A stretch of 64,000 bases of DNA, from positions 3,876,001-3,940,000 of the forward strand of contig NZ_CP060388.1 of assembly GCF_014280435.1 (NCBI RefSeq), in the 5' to 3' direction. The notes below the pieces were generated by a model. It saw nothing but the letters and a program-made list of their open reading frames with translations. It was not told where the DNA came from and did no database searches. Positions 8,908 through 18,705 of this stretch are shown here, in pieces. The first letter of the stretch is position 1. Every line of letters begins with the position of its first letter. The translations under genes and the position numbers were made by a program. Source of the DNA: Sphingobium sp. KCTC 72723 (GTDB lineage: Bacteria > Pseudomonadota > Alphaproteobacteria > Sphingomonadales > Sphingomonadaceae).

Positions 8908-9712
8908 CAGGATGTGGCCGCTGCATGGCGCGGCGGCGGGCGCATTCACGCTGGCTGACGATGCGGCAGCGCCCGACCAGGCAGTCGTTACCGCCGTGGC
9001 GCAGCCGGTGCTGCTGGGCTTTGCGCCGCAACGGCCCAATGGCCGGGCGATGCTGGTGCTGGGCGGGGGCGGCTATGTCGCGCTGATGGCGGGGCGCGAA
9101 GGGGTGCAGGTGGCGCGGTGGCTCAATGCGCTGGGCTATTATGCGTTCGTGCTGATCCACCGCTTTCCCGATGCGGACAATGGCCCGTCCGCGCCGCTGA
9201 ACGATGCGCTGGCGGCGATGGCGCTGGCGCGGGCGAGCGGGTTGGCCGACAAAGGGCTGGGTGTGGTCGGCCTGTCGTCGGGTGGGCATCTGGCCGCCTG
9301 TCTGGCGGCGGAATATCCCCCCGCATGGGGGCAGGCCGCGCCGCAGCGACCCGATGTGCTGGTGGTCGGCTATGCGCCCATTTCCACCAATGCGTGGGGG
9401 CGCACGATCATCGCCGACAAGCCGCCGCTGCCGCCGGTGGAAAAACAGGCGCTTTATGACGCATTGCAGCCCGATGCGCAGTTGCTGCCTGCGCCGCCGC
9501 CCGCCTTCATCGTCTATGCGGGCAATGACCCGGTGGTGCCAGTGGACAATGCGGATCGGCTGGCCCTGGCGTTGAGGGCGGCCGGCGGATCGGTCGAACT
9601 GCATGTGTTCGCCGATGCGCCGCATGGCTTTGCGCTGGATACGCCGGGCCTGCCGGTGTCGGTCTGGCCGACCTTATGCGAAGGCTGGTTGCGGCAGGTC
9701 GGTTTTCTCTAA
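8894..9712 (+). CDS. Alpha/beta hydrolase (BD-FAE/esterase type)
   Basis: A 272-residue hydrolase without an obvious signal peptide. The nucleophile elbow is GLSSGG (126-131, Ser128), LVLGGGGY replaces the usual HGGG oxyanion loop, YAGNDPVVPV carries the acid and PHGFAL the histidine. It overlaps the end of the GH43-like gene by 14 bases and ends the plus-strand rhamnose operon. Homologues in pectin loci are usually annotated as acetyl-xylan or feruloyl esterase-like. A cytoplasmic or periplasmic role on acylated oligosaccharides is an inference. Confidence 0.75.
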   Translation: MLGADRMWPLHGAAAGAFTLADDAAAPDQAVVTAVAQPVLLGFAPQRPNGRAMLVLGGGGYVALMAGREGVQVARWLNALGYYAFVLIHRFPDADNGPSAPLNDALAAMALARASGLADKGLGVVGLSSGGHLAACLAAEYPPAWGQAAPQRPDVLVVGYAPISTNAWGRTIIADKPPLPPVEKQALYDALQPDAQLLPAPPPAFIVYAGNDPVVPVDNADRLALALRAAGGSVELHVFADAPHGFALDTPGLPVSVWPTLCEGWLRQVGFL

Positions 9713-9716
9713 ATCC

Positions 9717-10766
9717 TCAATGCCGGGCAGGCACCGCGTCGGACTGGCGGCGGATGAGTTGATAGTCCAGCTTTACCCGGCCGAGGGTCGTTGCGTCGGC
9801 ACCTTCGTCCTGATTGCGGAAACGCATGGCGAGCAGGCCGATCGCCTCGCGGCTCATGTCGCGGATCGGCTGGCGGATGGTGGTGAGCGCGGGCCAGATC
9901 GCGCTGGCGAGCGGGGTGTCGTCAAAGCCGCAGATGGTGATTTGCGCGGGTACGTTGATGGACCGTTGATGCGCGACGGCAATGGCGGCGGCGGCCATAT
10001 CGTCATTGCAGGCGAAGATGGCGGTGGGCCGGTCCGCCATGCTCATCAACCGTTCGGCCGCGTCCATGCCGGACCGATAGGTAAAATCGCCCGGCGCGAT
10101 CCAGCTTTCGTCCACGGCGATGCCATGGTCGGCCAGGCAATCGCGAAACCCCTGCAAGCGGCGGGCGCTGGCGCGGTGACGGGGGTTGCCCTGAATGAAG
10201 CCGATGCGGCGATGGCCCAGGTCGATCAGGTGGCGAGTCAGGTCGTGGGCGGCATGGCGATCGTCTATACCCACGGCCAGCGTGCCGGGCATGTCCTGAT
10301 CGGGCGCGAGGCGGACGACTTCGATGTCGCGCGCGCGCAGCAGATCGACCAGTTCCGTCCAGTCGCACAAGGGCGGCGGCATGATGACGCCCGCGACATG
10401 GGCATGGGCGACCTGATCGGCGATTTCCTGCGCAAAGGCGCCCGGTGCGCATTGTTCGACCACCAGATGGAGGTGACGCTGGGGCGCTTCGCCCATCGCG
10501 CCCAGCAGCAATTCGCCCAGATAGGCCGATGTCGTGGAATTGCTGTGGAGCAAAGCCACGCGCCGGTCGGCATTGCCCGCCAGCGCGCGGGCGGAAGCGT
10601 TGGGGATATAGCCGAGTGCAGCGACGGCCTGTTCCACTGCCTGCTTCGCCTTGGCGCTGACCGGCCCCTTGCCATTGACGGCGCGCGACGCGGTCATCAC
10701 CGAAACGCCCGCGCGGGCGGCGACTTCGCGGATGGTGGGCGGCTTTTTCCGGTCGTTGCTCTGCAT
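9717..10766 (-). CDS. LacI-family transcriptional regulator
   Basis: A 349-residue LacI/GalR regulator: N-terminal HTH (TIREVAARAGVSVMTASRAV, about residues 11-30) with the hinge helix YIPNASARALA, followed by a periplasmic-binding-protein-like sensor domain (about 65-335) with HLIDLGHRRIGFI and CGFDDTPLA motifs. It is the last gene of the minus-strand polysaccharide operon, converging with the rhamnose operon only 4 bp away. It probably senses a sugar released by that operon, but the ligand is unknown. Confidence 0.9.
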   Translation of the reverse strand: MQSNDRKKPPTIREVAARAGVSVMTASRAVNGKGPVSAKAKQAVEQAVAALGYIPNASARALAGNADRRVALLHSNSTTSAYLGELLLGAMGEAPQRHLHLVVEQCAPGAFAQEIADQVAHAHVAGVIMPPPLCDWTELVDLLRARDIEVVRLAPDQDMPGTLAVGIDDRHAAHDLTRHLIDLGHRRIGFIQGNPRHRASARRLQGFRDCLADHGIAVDESWIAPGDFTYRSGMDAAERLMSMADRPTAIFACNDDMAAAAIAVAHQRSINVPAQITICGFDDTPLASAIWPALTTIRQPIRDMSREAIGLLAMRFRNQDEGADATTLGRVKLDYQLIRRQSDAVPARH

Positions 10767-10803
10767 CGCCGATGGTCCTAGCCGCTTTTGCGCGCCAGAA
10801 CCA

Positions 10804-11796
10804 TCAGGGTTTCAGGCGCAAGGGTTTCAGGCGCGAGGGTTTCAGGCGCACTGGCACCGGGGCATTGCGATCGACGGTGATGACGCCGTCCTTTTCCTGC
10901 AACTGCGCGATCTGGAGGACGCTGCGCCGTTTCCAGTCGGGGTTGGTGCGGGCGGCATCCTCCCCATCCTGATGCACGAAATAGAGGATATAGGCGCGTG
11001 GCCCCGCAACGATGATGTCGGGATGCTGGCCCTTGGCGCGGTCGGTGGGGTGGGTGCCGGGCGTGTCGAGGATGTGGCCGGACTGGGTCGTCCACGCGGT
11101 GCCATCATCGGAGCGCATGACCAGCAACCCCTTCCATGCGTCGGAAATGAGCCACCAGCGGCCCTTCCAGCGGAACGCCTTTGGCCCTTCGCCCGGCGTG
11201 TCGGTCAGGCGTTTGCCCACCGTCCAGTGGATCAGGTCGGCGCTGTCGGCAGTGACGATCGCCTTGTTCTGCCGCTCGTCATTGAAGAAGAGGCGATAGC
11301 CGCCTTTAGGCAGTGCGATTACGCTGGCGTCGATCACCCGGTCGGAGCCGAGGTCGAGCCGGTCGCCACAGGTCCAGTTTTCAAGGTCCGGGCTGGTCAG
11401 GTGGACGATGAAGCGCGGCGCGTTCCAGTCGCGGAACACCCCCGGTACGACGGTCAGCCACATATGCCACTGGCCCGCCAGATACTGGACTTCGGGCGCC
11501 CAGAGCGTGTCGCCGGTGCAGCTTTTGGGAATATTGGCGGTGCCGCCATAGGTCCAGTGCGCGCCATCCTTCGACCGGGCGGTGCCAATCGCAGTGCCAT
11601 GGACCCAGCGGACGTCCTTCGCATCCTCTTGCGGCAGGTCGGCGCGGCGGTTGGTGTAGAACATCACCCATTCACGGGCCTTGCTGTCATAGACGGTAGA
11701 GGCGTCGGCCGCGCCGTCATGCACCGGATCGCGGAACAGCGGTTTGGGTGCGACCGGCGCGCTGGCGGCGGCGAGCAGGAGCAGCGTAGCGATCAT
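10804..11796 (-). CDS. Exported GH43-like glycoside hydrolase with RLKP-repeat tail
   Basis: A 330-residue protein with a very short N-terminal hydrophobic signal (MIATLLLLAAASAP). The body is a GH43-type propeller: FRDPVHDGAADAST near the N-terminus, DTLWAPEVQYLAGQWH with the predicted acid Glu, then VIDASVI. The last 14 residues are three near-identical RLKP units, encoded by three 15-bp tandem repeats, which look like a slipped-strand extension rather than a domain. Its start overlaps the frameshifted esterase stop (ATGA). Likely substrates are arabinan- or galactan-type side chains. Confidence 0.8.
   Translation of the reverse strand: MIATLLLLAAASAPVAPKPLFRDPVHDGAADASTVYDSKAREWVMFYTNRRADLPQEDAKDVRWVHGTAIGTARSKDGAHWTYGGTANIPKSCTGDTLWAPEVQYLAGQWHMWLTVVPGVFRDWNAPRFIVHLTSPDLENWTCGDRLDLGSDRVIDASVIALPKGGYRLFFNDERQNKAIVTADSADLIHWTVGKRLTDTPGEGPKAFRWKGRWWLISDAWKGLLVMRSDDGTAWTTQSGHILDTPGTHPTDRAKGQHPDIIVAGPRAYILYFVHQDGEDAARTNPDWKRRSVLQIAQLQEKDGVITVDRNAPVPVRLKPSRLKPLRLKP
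10806..10850. repeat. Three 15-bp tandem repeats at the 3' end of a GH43-like gene
   Basis: Three consecutive 15-base units AGGGTTTCAGGCGCA (middle copy ends in G) occupy 10806-10820, 10821-10835 and 10836-10850. On the coding strand they encode the RLKP tail just before the stop codon. The repeat length keeps the frame, so copy-number change would alter only tail length. Confidence 0.9.
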
Positions 11797-12973
11797 CGGA
11801 ACAGCCGCAGGTCGAAAGTGGCGGCCATGGCGGCGAAGCCCGCATCATTGGGGTGAAGCGCGTCGCCCACATCATAGAGCCTGGCCATGCGCGCGGCGTC
11901 GACGGGATCGGCGATGGCCTTGGCAAGGTCGACCAAGCCGTCGGCCTCTTTGGTCGTGCGGATCCAGTTATTGACCGCGACACGTACCGCTTCGCCCGGT
12001 TCGCTCCAATAGCCTGCGCCCTTATAAGGCAGGATGGTGGCGAGGATGACCTTCACCCCATTGCCATGGGCGCGGGCGATCATCTGGCGATAGGCGCCGA
12101 TCAGCTCTTGCGCGGTGGGCAGCGGGCGTTGCTGGGCGTGGGCCGAACCGATGTCATTGACCCCTTCGAGGATGACGACATGGCTGACGCCCGGCACGGC
12201 CAGCACGTCGCTGTCGAAACGGGCGAGCGCATTATAGCCGTCGCCTTCGGACAGCAGGCGATTGGCGCTGATCCCGGCATTGGCGATGGCGACATTTTTG
12301 CGGCCTGCTTTCTGAAAGCGTTCGGCCAGCAGGTCGGGCCAGCGGCGGTTGCTGTCGGGGGTGGCGCGCACGCCGTCAGTGATGGAATCGCCCAGCATGA
12401 CGATGGTCGGCGCGGGCTTGGCGGATTCCACTTCGATGGCGGATAGGATCAGGCGCGGGGCAATGGTGGTGGCCCCGGTCAGAACCGGCGCACTGGTCTG
12501 GTCGCCCGGCGCGATCCAGTTGGTCGCGGCAGAATAGGCGTGGACGGTAGGAGTTGCTGCCCCCTGTGGCAAATGGATGCTGACGGTCAGGCGCGTGAGC
12601 GCTGGACCGGCAGGTCGATGGGGTCGCTCAGCAAGGGCGCGCGGGCGGGCAGAGTCGCGCCCTGTACGCGGTTGAACGCGACGATCCGGTCGGTGCCGGG
12701 CAGGATCGCGCCGTCCGCCCCCGCCAGCGCGACATGGACCGCGCCGATGGTCAGCGGCTCGTTCGCCATTTCGTTGGAGAGGCGCAGGCGGATGCGCTGG
12801 CCGCCGCTGGAAATACGCACGACCTGGCGGATGGTGCGGTCGGTCAGGTCCGGGCGTTTGTCGGCGGGCGCTTTCCACGCCAGCGGCGCGGCCATCCAGC
12901 TGCGCGACCAATGCTGCGCGGTGGCGGGGGTGGTGGCAAGCGCAAGGGCGGTCAGGAGCAGGACGGGACGCAT
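11793..12973 (-). pseudogene. SGNH/GDSL-type esterase, frameshifted
   Basis: Two minus-strand frames together make one exported esterase. The 5' part (12973 to about 12605) encodes a signal peptide (MRPVLLLTALALATTPATA) and an N-terminal beta domain ending DPIDLPV. The 3' part continues from PALTRLTVS to the end, with the catalytic GDSITDG, GVNDIGS and DALHPND blocks. The reading frame shifts by one base near 12600-12610; restoring one C in the GGTCC context would join the two. SD AAGGAAG precedes the ATG. Either a real inactivating mutation or a sequencing error; its neighbours remain in frame and coupled. Confidence 0.8.
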
Positions 12974-12987
12974 AGCACTTCCTTCGA

Positions 12988-14490
12988 TTATCGTGCGACC
13001 GGGTTGTTGCCCCACAGCTGGTCATAGCGCCAGCCCGACAGATCCTCGACGATGCGGCCTGCCTGTGCGCTGGTGGGGGTGCGCGCGCCGCTGCGCAGAT
13101 GTTCGATTTCCGCCATCAGCACGCCGTGGGTGGCGGGGCTGAGGCGGAAACGGGTGGAAACCAGGATGCCAAAGCCCAGCATCCCGACCGTGCCGATGCC
13201 CAGCAGCAGCGCGATGGTGTGGATCGCGCCGTCGCTTTGCACCGGCGCGCCCGATACGAAGCCGCCCGCCTGCATCAGGAAGCCGACACCCGCGACGGCG
13301 GCGGCCTGCGTCGCCTTGCGCACGAAGGTCATGACACCGGCAAAGCTGCCCTCGCGCCGCTGGCCAGTGACGATTTCGTCCACATCGGCCATATAATTAT
13401 AGGTCGCCCAAGGGATATAGTTAAGCGCGCCCCGGCCCAGACCCGCCAATATGATGGGCAGCCAGATCATGCCGCTGCTGGCGGGAATATCCAGCGCCCA
13501 CAGGCTGATGAGCGTCAATGCGCCGCCTGCGAAGCTGGCCGCCGCGACCTGATAGGCGCGGGACGGGGATGCGCGCAGGGCCAGGTTGATGGCGATGATG
13601 ACCGCCACGAACTGGACGATATACATGGTGCCGAGCAGGCCCGACGCGACTGCCATCGACCCGCCCAGCGCGAAGATGACGAAGAAGGTGAAGGCGGCGT
13701 TGAAAATATCCTGGCTGATATAGCCGCCCAGATACATGCCCAGATGCAGGCGAAATGCGCGGATACGCATGGTGGAAAAGAGGTTGCGATACAGCGCCTT
13801 GAACGCCTGCCCCGCGCCGCCGGACGATGCTTCCTGCGCTGCAACCGCTGTGCCGGGCATGTGCCGTTCCCAACTGAACAGATAGAGCAGACCCGCCGTC
13901 ACCATGAACAGGATGGCGAAGATGATGCCCATGTAGAAAAATGTGTCGGCGCTGTCGCGGCCCAGCGTGGTTATCAGCCAGAGCGGCAGGAAACCGGCGA
14001 GGATGGCCGACGCCTGTCCGAACAGGATGCGCGCGCCTGCAAATTTCGCCTTGGTCCTGTAGTCGGACGACATTTCGGCGGCCAGCGTTTCGAACGGGAT
14101 GATCTCCATCGCGTAGACCAGTTCGAACAGCACATAGCTGACCAGATAGTACCAGAATGTCTGCCCCGGCAGCCACATCAGCGCGAAACTGGGCAGCAGG
14201 GGAATGGCGGCGAGGATGAAGAAGCGGCGGCGGCCGAAGCGTTGGCCAAGCCGGGTGCGGCCGAAATGGTCGGAAATATAGCCGATCATCGGCGAGGCGA
14301 AAGCATCGAGGATGCGCGCGACCGCGAAGATGGTCGCTGCCTGACCCGCCGACAGTCCGCAAAACTGGGTGTAGAAGATAAGCACCCAGCCGGAAATGAC
14401 CGCCATCGACCCCGCGCCCAGCACGTCGTTGGAGCCGTAGGCGAGGTAGTTTTGCAGGCGGACGGGCCGGATAGGCGCTGTTTCGGGCAT
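12988..14490 (-). CDS. GPH-family oligosaccharide:cation symporter (MFS)
   Basis: A 500-residue transporter with twelve predicted membrane segments. The N-terminal YLAYGSNDVLG, the DAFASPMIGYISDHFGRTRLG loop (motif A-like) and the C-terminal half with WATYNYMADVDE are typical of glycoside-pentoside-hexuronide:cation symporters. The ATG at 14490 is preferred because GGAGGAG lies about 6-8 bases upstream; a start at 14508 is possible. Lying between GH105 and the esterase, it likely imports unsaturated or acetylated rhamnogalacturonan oligosaccharides or their monomers. Confidence 0.85.
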   Translation of the reverse strand: MPETAPIRPVRLQNYLAYGSNDVLGAGSMAVISGWVLIFYTQFCGLSAGQAATIFAVARILDAFASPMIGYISDHFGRTRLGQRFGRRRFFILAAIPLLPSFALMWLPGQTFWYYLVSYVLFELVYAMEIIPFETLAAEMSSDYRTKAKFAGARILFGQASAILAGFLPLWLITTLGRDSADTFFYMGIIFAILFMVTAGLLYLFSWERHMPGTAVAAQEASSGGAGQAFKALYRNLFSTMRIRAFRLHLGMYLGGYISQDIFNAAFTFFVIFALGGSMAVASGLLGTMYIVQFVAVIIAINLALRASPSRAYQVAAASFAGGALTLISLWALDIPASSGMIWLPIILAGLGRGALNYIPWATYNYMADVDEIVTGQRREGSFAGVMTFVRKATQAAAVAGVGFLMQAGGFVSGAPVQSDGAIHTIALLLGIGTVGMLGFGILVSTRFRLSPATHGVLMAEIEHLRSGARTPTSAQAGRIVEDLSGWRYDQLWGNNPVAR

Positions 14491-14578
14491 GTTCGGCTCC
14501 TCCGCCATTTTATCGTTCTCGTCCCCGGACGGCGACGGTCCTTCCACGAATCCGCCGCCGTCCAAGCTATTGCCTGCG

Positions 14579-15694
14579 TCAGATATAGCTGCGCAGAAAT
14601 TCGCCCAGCGCGCAGATGGCCAGGCTCTGGCCATAGGGCATGGATGTCAGGGCAATGTCCTTGTAGAATTGCTGGGTGTCGCCCATCGCCGTGCCGAAGC
14701 TGACCTGCTGCAATTCGCCCGCGTCGTCGATATTGGCCAGCACGCCGCGCACGGCCTTGATGCCGACGGCTTCATAGTGCCGTGGCAGATAGCCCTTTCG
14801 CACGGCCTTGAGGATACCATAGGCAAAACCTGCGGTCGCCGACGCTTCCAGATAGCTGGACGGGTCCATGATCAGCGTATGCCACAGGCCGGTGTCGGCA
14901 TCCTGCGTTTCGCTCAGCGTTTTCACCTGCGCGGCGAGCGTATCGATCAGGAAGGTGCGGAACGCATCGCCATGAGGCAGGTCGAGAATCTCGATGATCT
15001 CTGGGATCGCGATCGTCACCCAGCAATTGCCGCGCGCCCACAGCGCTTCGGCGAAATTGTGGCGGCCGTTGAAATCCCAGCCGTGGAACCACAGGCCGGT
15101 CTTGGTATCGAACAGATATTTGATGTGGATGAGGAATTGCCGTTTGGCTTCCTCGACATAGGCGGGGCGGTTCAGCAGCAGGCCGATCTTGGCCAGCGGC
15201 AGCACCGACATCATCAGCGTGTCGTCCCACATTTCGCCCGGATTTTCGTCATTATAGACGATATGCTGGAAGCCGCCTTCCTCCGTCTTGGGCAGGCCGT
15301 CGGGGGCCATCAGCCATTCGGCCCAGCTGTCGAGATAGGGGATGTAGCGCGGATCCGGCTCATGCTCATACAGATAGGCGAGCGTGATGAACGGGGCCAT
15401 TGTGTTGATATTCTTGGTCGGCGTGCCTTCGGCAAAGCGATCCTCGAACCATTGCTTGATGATCGCCAGCGCCTTGGCATCGCCGGTCTGCTCATAATAG
15501 CGCCACATGCCGAACAGGCCCACGCCATGGGTCCATTCCCACCCGGCCCAGCCCTTGGTGTCGATGATGCGGCCATCGTCCAGATGGAGCAGGAATTCGC
15601 CTGTCTCATCCTTGATATTGACGAGATTGTCCATCAGCCGGTCGATGGCATCGACCACCTGGGGCCGGGGGATGTCATGATGGGTAGCGGCCAC
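14579..15694 (-). CDS. Unsaturated rhamnogalacturonyl hydrolase (GH105)
   Basis: A 371-residue cytoplasmic (alpha/alpha)6-barrel protein of the YteR/YesR type. It removes the unsaturated galacturonyl residue left at the end of rhamnogalacturonan or pectin fragments by lyases. Seen motifs: GWEWTHGVGLFGMW, MWDDTLMM (Asp157/158, candidate catalytic acid), GLWFHGWDF and EALWARGNCW. The start is GTG at 15694, with AAGGAGAC upstream, immediately after the GH35 stop. Length is normal for the family. Confidence 0.9.
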   Translation of the reverse strand: MAATHHDIPRPQVVDAIDRLMDNLVNIKDETGEFLLHLDDGRIIDTKGWAGWEWTHGVGLFGMWRYYEQTGDAKALAIIKQWFEDRFAEGTPTKNINTMAPFITLAYLYEHEPDPRYIPYLDSWAEWLMAPDGLPKTEEGGFQHIVYNDENPGEMWDDTLMMSVLPLAKIGLLLNRPAYVEEAKRQFLIHIKYLFDTKTGLWFHGWDFNGRHNFAEALWARGNCWVTIAIPEIIEILDLPHGDAFRTFLIDTLAAQVKTLSETQDADTGLWHTLIMDPSSYLEASATAGFAYGILKAVRKGYLPRHYEAVGIKAVRGVLANIDDAGELQQVSFGTAMGDTQQFYKDIALTSMPYGQSLAICALGEFLRSYI

Positions 15695-18600
15695 TTACTG
15701 TGTCTCCTTAAGGTCTGATGGTGCGTTTGGCGCGGTAACCATCTGCACTGGCAGACCGCCTTTCACGGAATGAAGGGTGACGAGGCGCACGCTTTCGAGC
15801 GCATCGCCGGGCTGGCCGTCGGACGTGACGGCCAGCGCGATATGGTTGCGGCCCCGATGGTTGAGGATGCCTTCGGGGATGGGGAAGGTGCGTTGCGGGC
15901 CGACATGGGCGACGAATTGCCCCATGTTCCAGCCGTTGACGAAGATCAGCACGCGGTAGCGCACCGGCGAGCGCGGCGTGGCGGGGTCGCCGAAGCTGAG
16001 GCCGATGGTAGCGTCCTGCCCCTTTGGCACATTGAGCGCGAATTGGGTGCGATACCAGCTTGTCCCGGCGTCGATTTGCGCGGCGGGGATGGTCGTTTTC
16101 GTCCAGCCTGCACCGTTGAAGCCGGGCAGGTGCCAGCCCATCCGCTCGCCATATTGGCCACCATTATTGGCGGGGCCGCGCACCGGATCGGGCAGGGTTT
16201 CGCCGCCCCGCTTGCCCTGAATCTTCCACGCGACGGGGATGGTGAAGCTGCGCCCGCCGGGCGCTTCGAGTGAGGCCGATATCAGCCCGCGTGCTTCCTT
16301 GTGGAAATCGTCGCTGTCCAGATCCCAGTTATGGCCATTGTTGCGGACCATGACGGACAGGACATGGTCGCCCGATTGCGCGCTGGCAGGCAGGGCGAAT
16401 TTGGCGGTGCCGGTGGTGATCGGGCGGGGCAGGCCGGACGGTGTTTCCGCTTCGCCGACGAACTGCCCGTCGACCCACGCCTGCACCAGCCCCGCGCCGC
16501 CCGCGCCATAATAGAGCGAGAGCGTTTTTGCGTCGGGCGTGCCGGTGAAGCGGCCGCGATACCATACATCGCCATCATGAAAGCCATAAGCGTCCATGCC
16601 CATGTTCGGCTGGCCATCGGGGCGGGCGGTGATGCTGGCGCTGGGGCGGTTGTCGATCGCCTGCCAGGCGCGGTCGTTGAAAGCCGGGTCTGTTTCGGGC
16701 GATCCCTTGGCCATGCGCCAGTCGGTAAGGGCTGGCAGGGCAATCGCGGCGGGACCGGATAGCGATTGGGTGGCGACAAAGCTGCCTGCCGGGGTGGCGC
16801 GGGTGGCGACTTTCGCGCCGTTCCATGTGATGGCGCGGATCGCGGATGGCGCGAAGATTTCGAGCGGTTCGGGCGCGGCAGTGTCGCCGGTCAGCGCCAG
16901 CGTGCTGCCCTTCGCCACCGCGCTGCGGACGAGGGTGGGACCACGCACCAGCGCATCGCCCTGCCGCCAATAACGTGCGCCCTCGGCCTCATCAGCCAGA
17001 ATCAGGGTGAGCGGGGGACGCCCGCCGCCCGTGATCCGCAGCACGGCGCGACGCTGATGCGCGTAGCGGAGTGTGAGGTCGCCTTTTGCGGCGTCGAACG
17101 CGCTGCTCGCCTGTCCTTCCAGCACGGTGACGGTCGGCGCGACGCTGTAACGCAGCACGGTTTCGCCCGCTTCCCCGGCGCGGCCATAGAGCAGGATCAG
17201 GTCGCCCTTGTCCTGCCGCTGCGCCGATTGCAGTTCGGACGTCGAATAAACCAGCCGCTGCCCTCCCAACGTAACGCCCGCGACCAGCCATTTCGCGTCG
17301 AAGTCATTGAGCTGCATCGGCACGGTGTAGCGGCCATCGGGCAGGTCGGCGGTGAAGCGGAAAGCATCGTTCGTCTGCCCGTTGGACGGCTTGTGCGTGA
17401 CCATCAGGAAGCGGGCGTCGCTTTCGGGGCTTTTATTGTGATAAATCTGGATGTTGGGCGATGAAATCTCGACCGGCCCGGCGGGGATCATGCCCGCCAG
17501 ATCGGGGACGGACGCGATCAGCCCGCCCAACTGCTTCATTTCCAGCGCCTTTTCGCGCAGCACGCGCGGTTCGGAAATGGCTGCGCCATAATCGTAGCTG
17601 CTGAACACCACCGGGGCGGGCAACCAGCCCCAGCTGGTGCCGCCATAGGTCATGTAGAAGCTCTGGATGCCGATGCCATTGGCCAGGTTCGTGCCATAGA
17701 ATACCCGCTGGAACCGCTTGCCGCGCTGGATCGCGTTGCAGTCATAGCCGCCGTTCGACCCCCAATAATCGAACCAGCCGCCGCCAAATTCGGCCAGGAA
17801 GCCCGGCGTGTTGGGGCTGGCGGATGCGCCGCCCTTTGCCCCGCCGGGACCATAATAGCCCCAGTCGGGCGCGGCGACGTCGCGGGTCGGCTGGCCCTGC
17901 ACGGTGCAGGTGCCGCCGGGATAGCCGTCAAACGCATACATGTCGTTCGGGCCGGGAACGACATTGGTGATCTTGGAGGATTCGGGCGTCCAGTAACCGT
18001 TGCGACCCTGATCATTGTGGAACAGCGGCACGGTGATGCCGTCGGCGCGGGCTTTGGTGGCCAGATGATCCATATAGCGGCGTTGCGACGGGGTGGTCAG
18101 CGCCAGTTCGTTTTCGATCTGGTGCAGGATGATACCATATTTGCGCTTCGGGTCGCTGTTGATCTGATGCCGGGCGATGATGGGGTTGATGCGGTCGAGC
18201 CATTCGTCCACCGCCGCGATATAGGCCGGGTCGTCGGTGCGGGCGCGGGCGCGCTGGTTGACCAGCCAGCCGGGGAAACCGCCGCGCGACAGTTCGGCGT
18301 TCACATAGGGACCGGCGCGGGTGATGACGTAAAGCCCCTCCTCCTCCGCCATGGTGAGCAGCCGGTCGATGTCGCGGATGCCGCTGAAATCATAGACGCC
18401 CTGTTTGGGGCTGTGATAGCCCCAGTCGAAATAGAGCGCGACGGTGTTGAAGCCACTCGCCTTCATCTTCTGCAATATGTCGCGCCACAGGTCGGGCGAG
18501 GGCAGGCGGAAGGGGTGGAACTCGCCGCCCCACACGACCAGCCGCTGGACATCGACCATCAAAGAGCGCGCGTCATAGGAGACGCGGCCGAACGTTTTGA

Positions 18601-18697
18601 CCGGCGCGGTCAGGTTTGCGGTCGGCTTGGCGACCTGCGCCGTCACGGGCATGGCCAGCGCGGAACCGATCAACAGGGCAGGCAGGAGGGCGCGCAT
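15695..18697 (-). CDS. Exported GH35 beta-galactosidase
   Basis: A 1000-residue protein with a signal peptide (about 1-20, ending PVTAQ). The GH35 catalytic barrel occupies about 45-400: LHQIENE holds the acid/base Glu197, and FLAEFGGGWFDYWG holds the nucleophile Glu303. Two or more C-terminal jelly-roll domains follow (about 690-980), including galactose-binding-like DVWYRGRFTG and SWYRTQFALNVP segments. It should trim beta-galactosyl side chains of rhamnogalacturonan I in the periplasm. It starts 8 bases after rhaM stops. Confidence 0.9.
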   Translation of the reverse strand: MRALLPALLIGSALAMPVTAQVAKPTANLTAPVKTFGRVSYDARSLMVDVQRLVVWGGEFHPFRLPSPDLWRDILQKMKASGFNTVALYFDWGYHSPKQGVYDFSGIRDIDRLLTMAEEEGLYVITRAGPYVNAELSRGGFPGWLVNQRARARTDDPAYIAAVDEWLDRINPIIARHQINSDPKRKYGIILHQIENELALTTPSQRRYMDHLATKARADGITVPLFHNDQGRNGYWTPESSKITNVVPGPNDMYAFDGYPGGTCTVQGQPTRDVAAPDWGYYGPGGAKGGASASPNTPGFLAEFGGGWFDYWGSNGGYDCNAIQRGKRFQRVFYGTNLANGIGIQSFYMTYGGTSWGWLPAPVVFSSYDYGAAISEPRVLREKALEMKQLGGLIASVPDLAGMIPAGPVEISSPNIQIYHNKSPESDARFLMVTHKPSNGQTNDAFRFTADLPDGRYTVPMQLNDFDAKWLVAGVTLGGQRLVYSTSELQSAQRQDKGDLILLYGRAGEAGETVLRYSVAPTVTVLEGQASSAFDAAKGDLTLRYAHQRRAVLRITGGGRPPLTLILADEAEGARYWRQGDALVRGPTLVRSAVAKGSTLALTGDTAAPEPLEIFAPSAIRAITWNGAKVATRATPAGSFVATQSLSGPAAIALPALTDWRMAKGSPETDPAFNDRAWQAIDNRPSASITARPDGQPNMGMDAYGFHDGDVWYRGRFTGTPDAKTLSLYYGAGGAGLVQAWVDGQFVGEAETPSGLPRPITTGTAKFALPASAQSGDHVLSVMVRNNGHNWDLDSDDFHKEARGLISASLEAPGGRSFTIPVAWKIQGKRGGETLPDPVRGPANNGGQYGERMGWHLPGFNGAGWTKTTIPAAQIDAGTSWYRTQFALNVPKGQDATIGLSFGDPATPRSPVRYRVLIFVNGWNMGQFVAHVGPQRTFPIPEGILNHRGRNHIALAVTSDGQPGDALESVRLVTLHSVKGGLPVQMVTAPNAPSDLKETQ

Positions 18698-18705
18698 CGT
18701 TCGGC

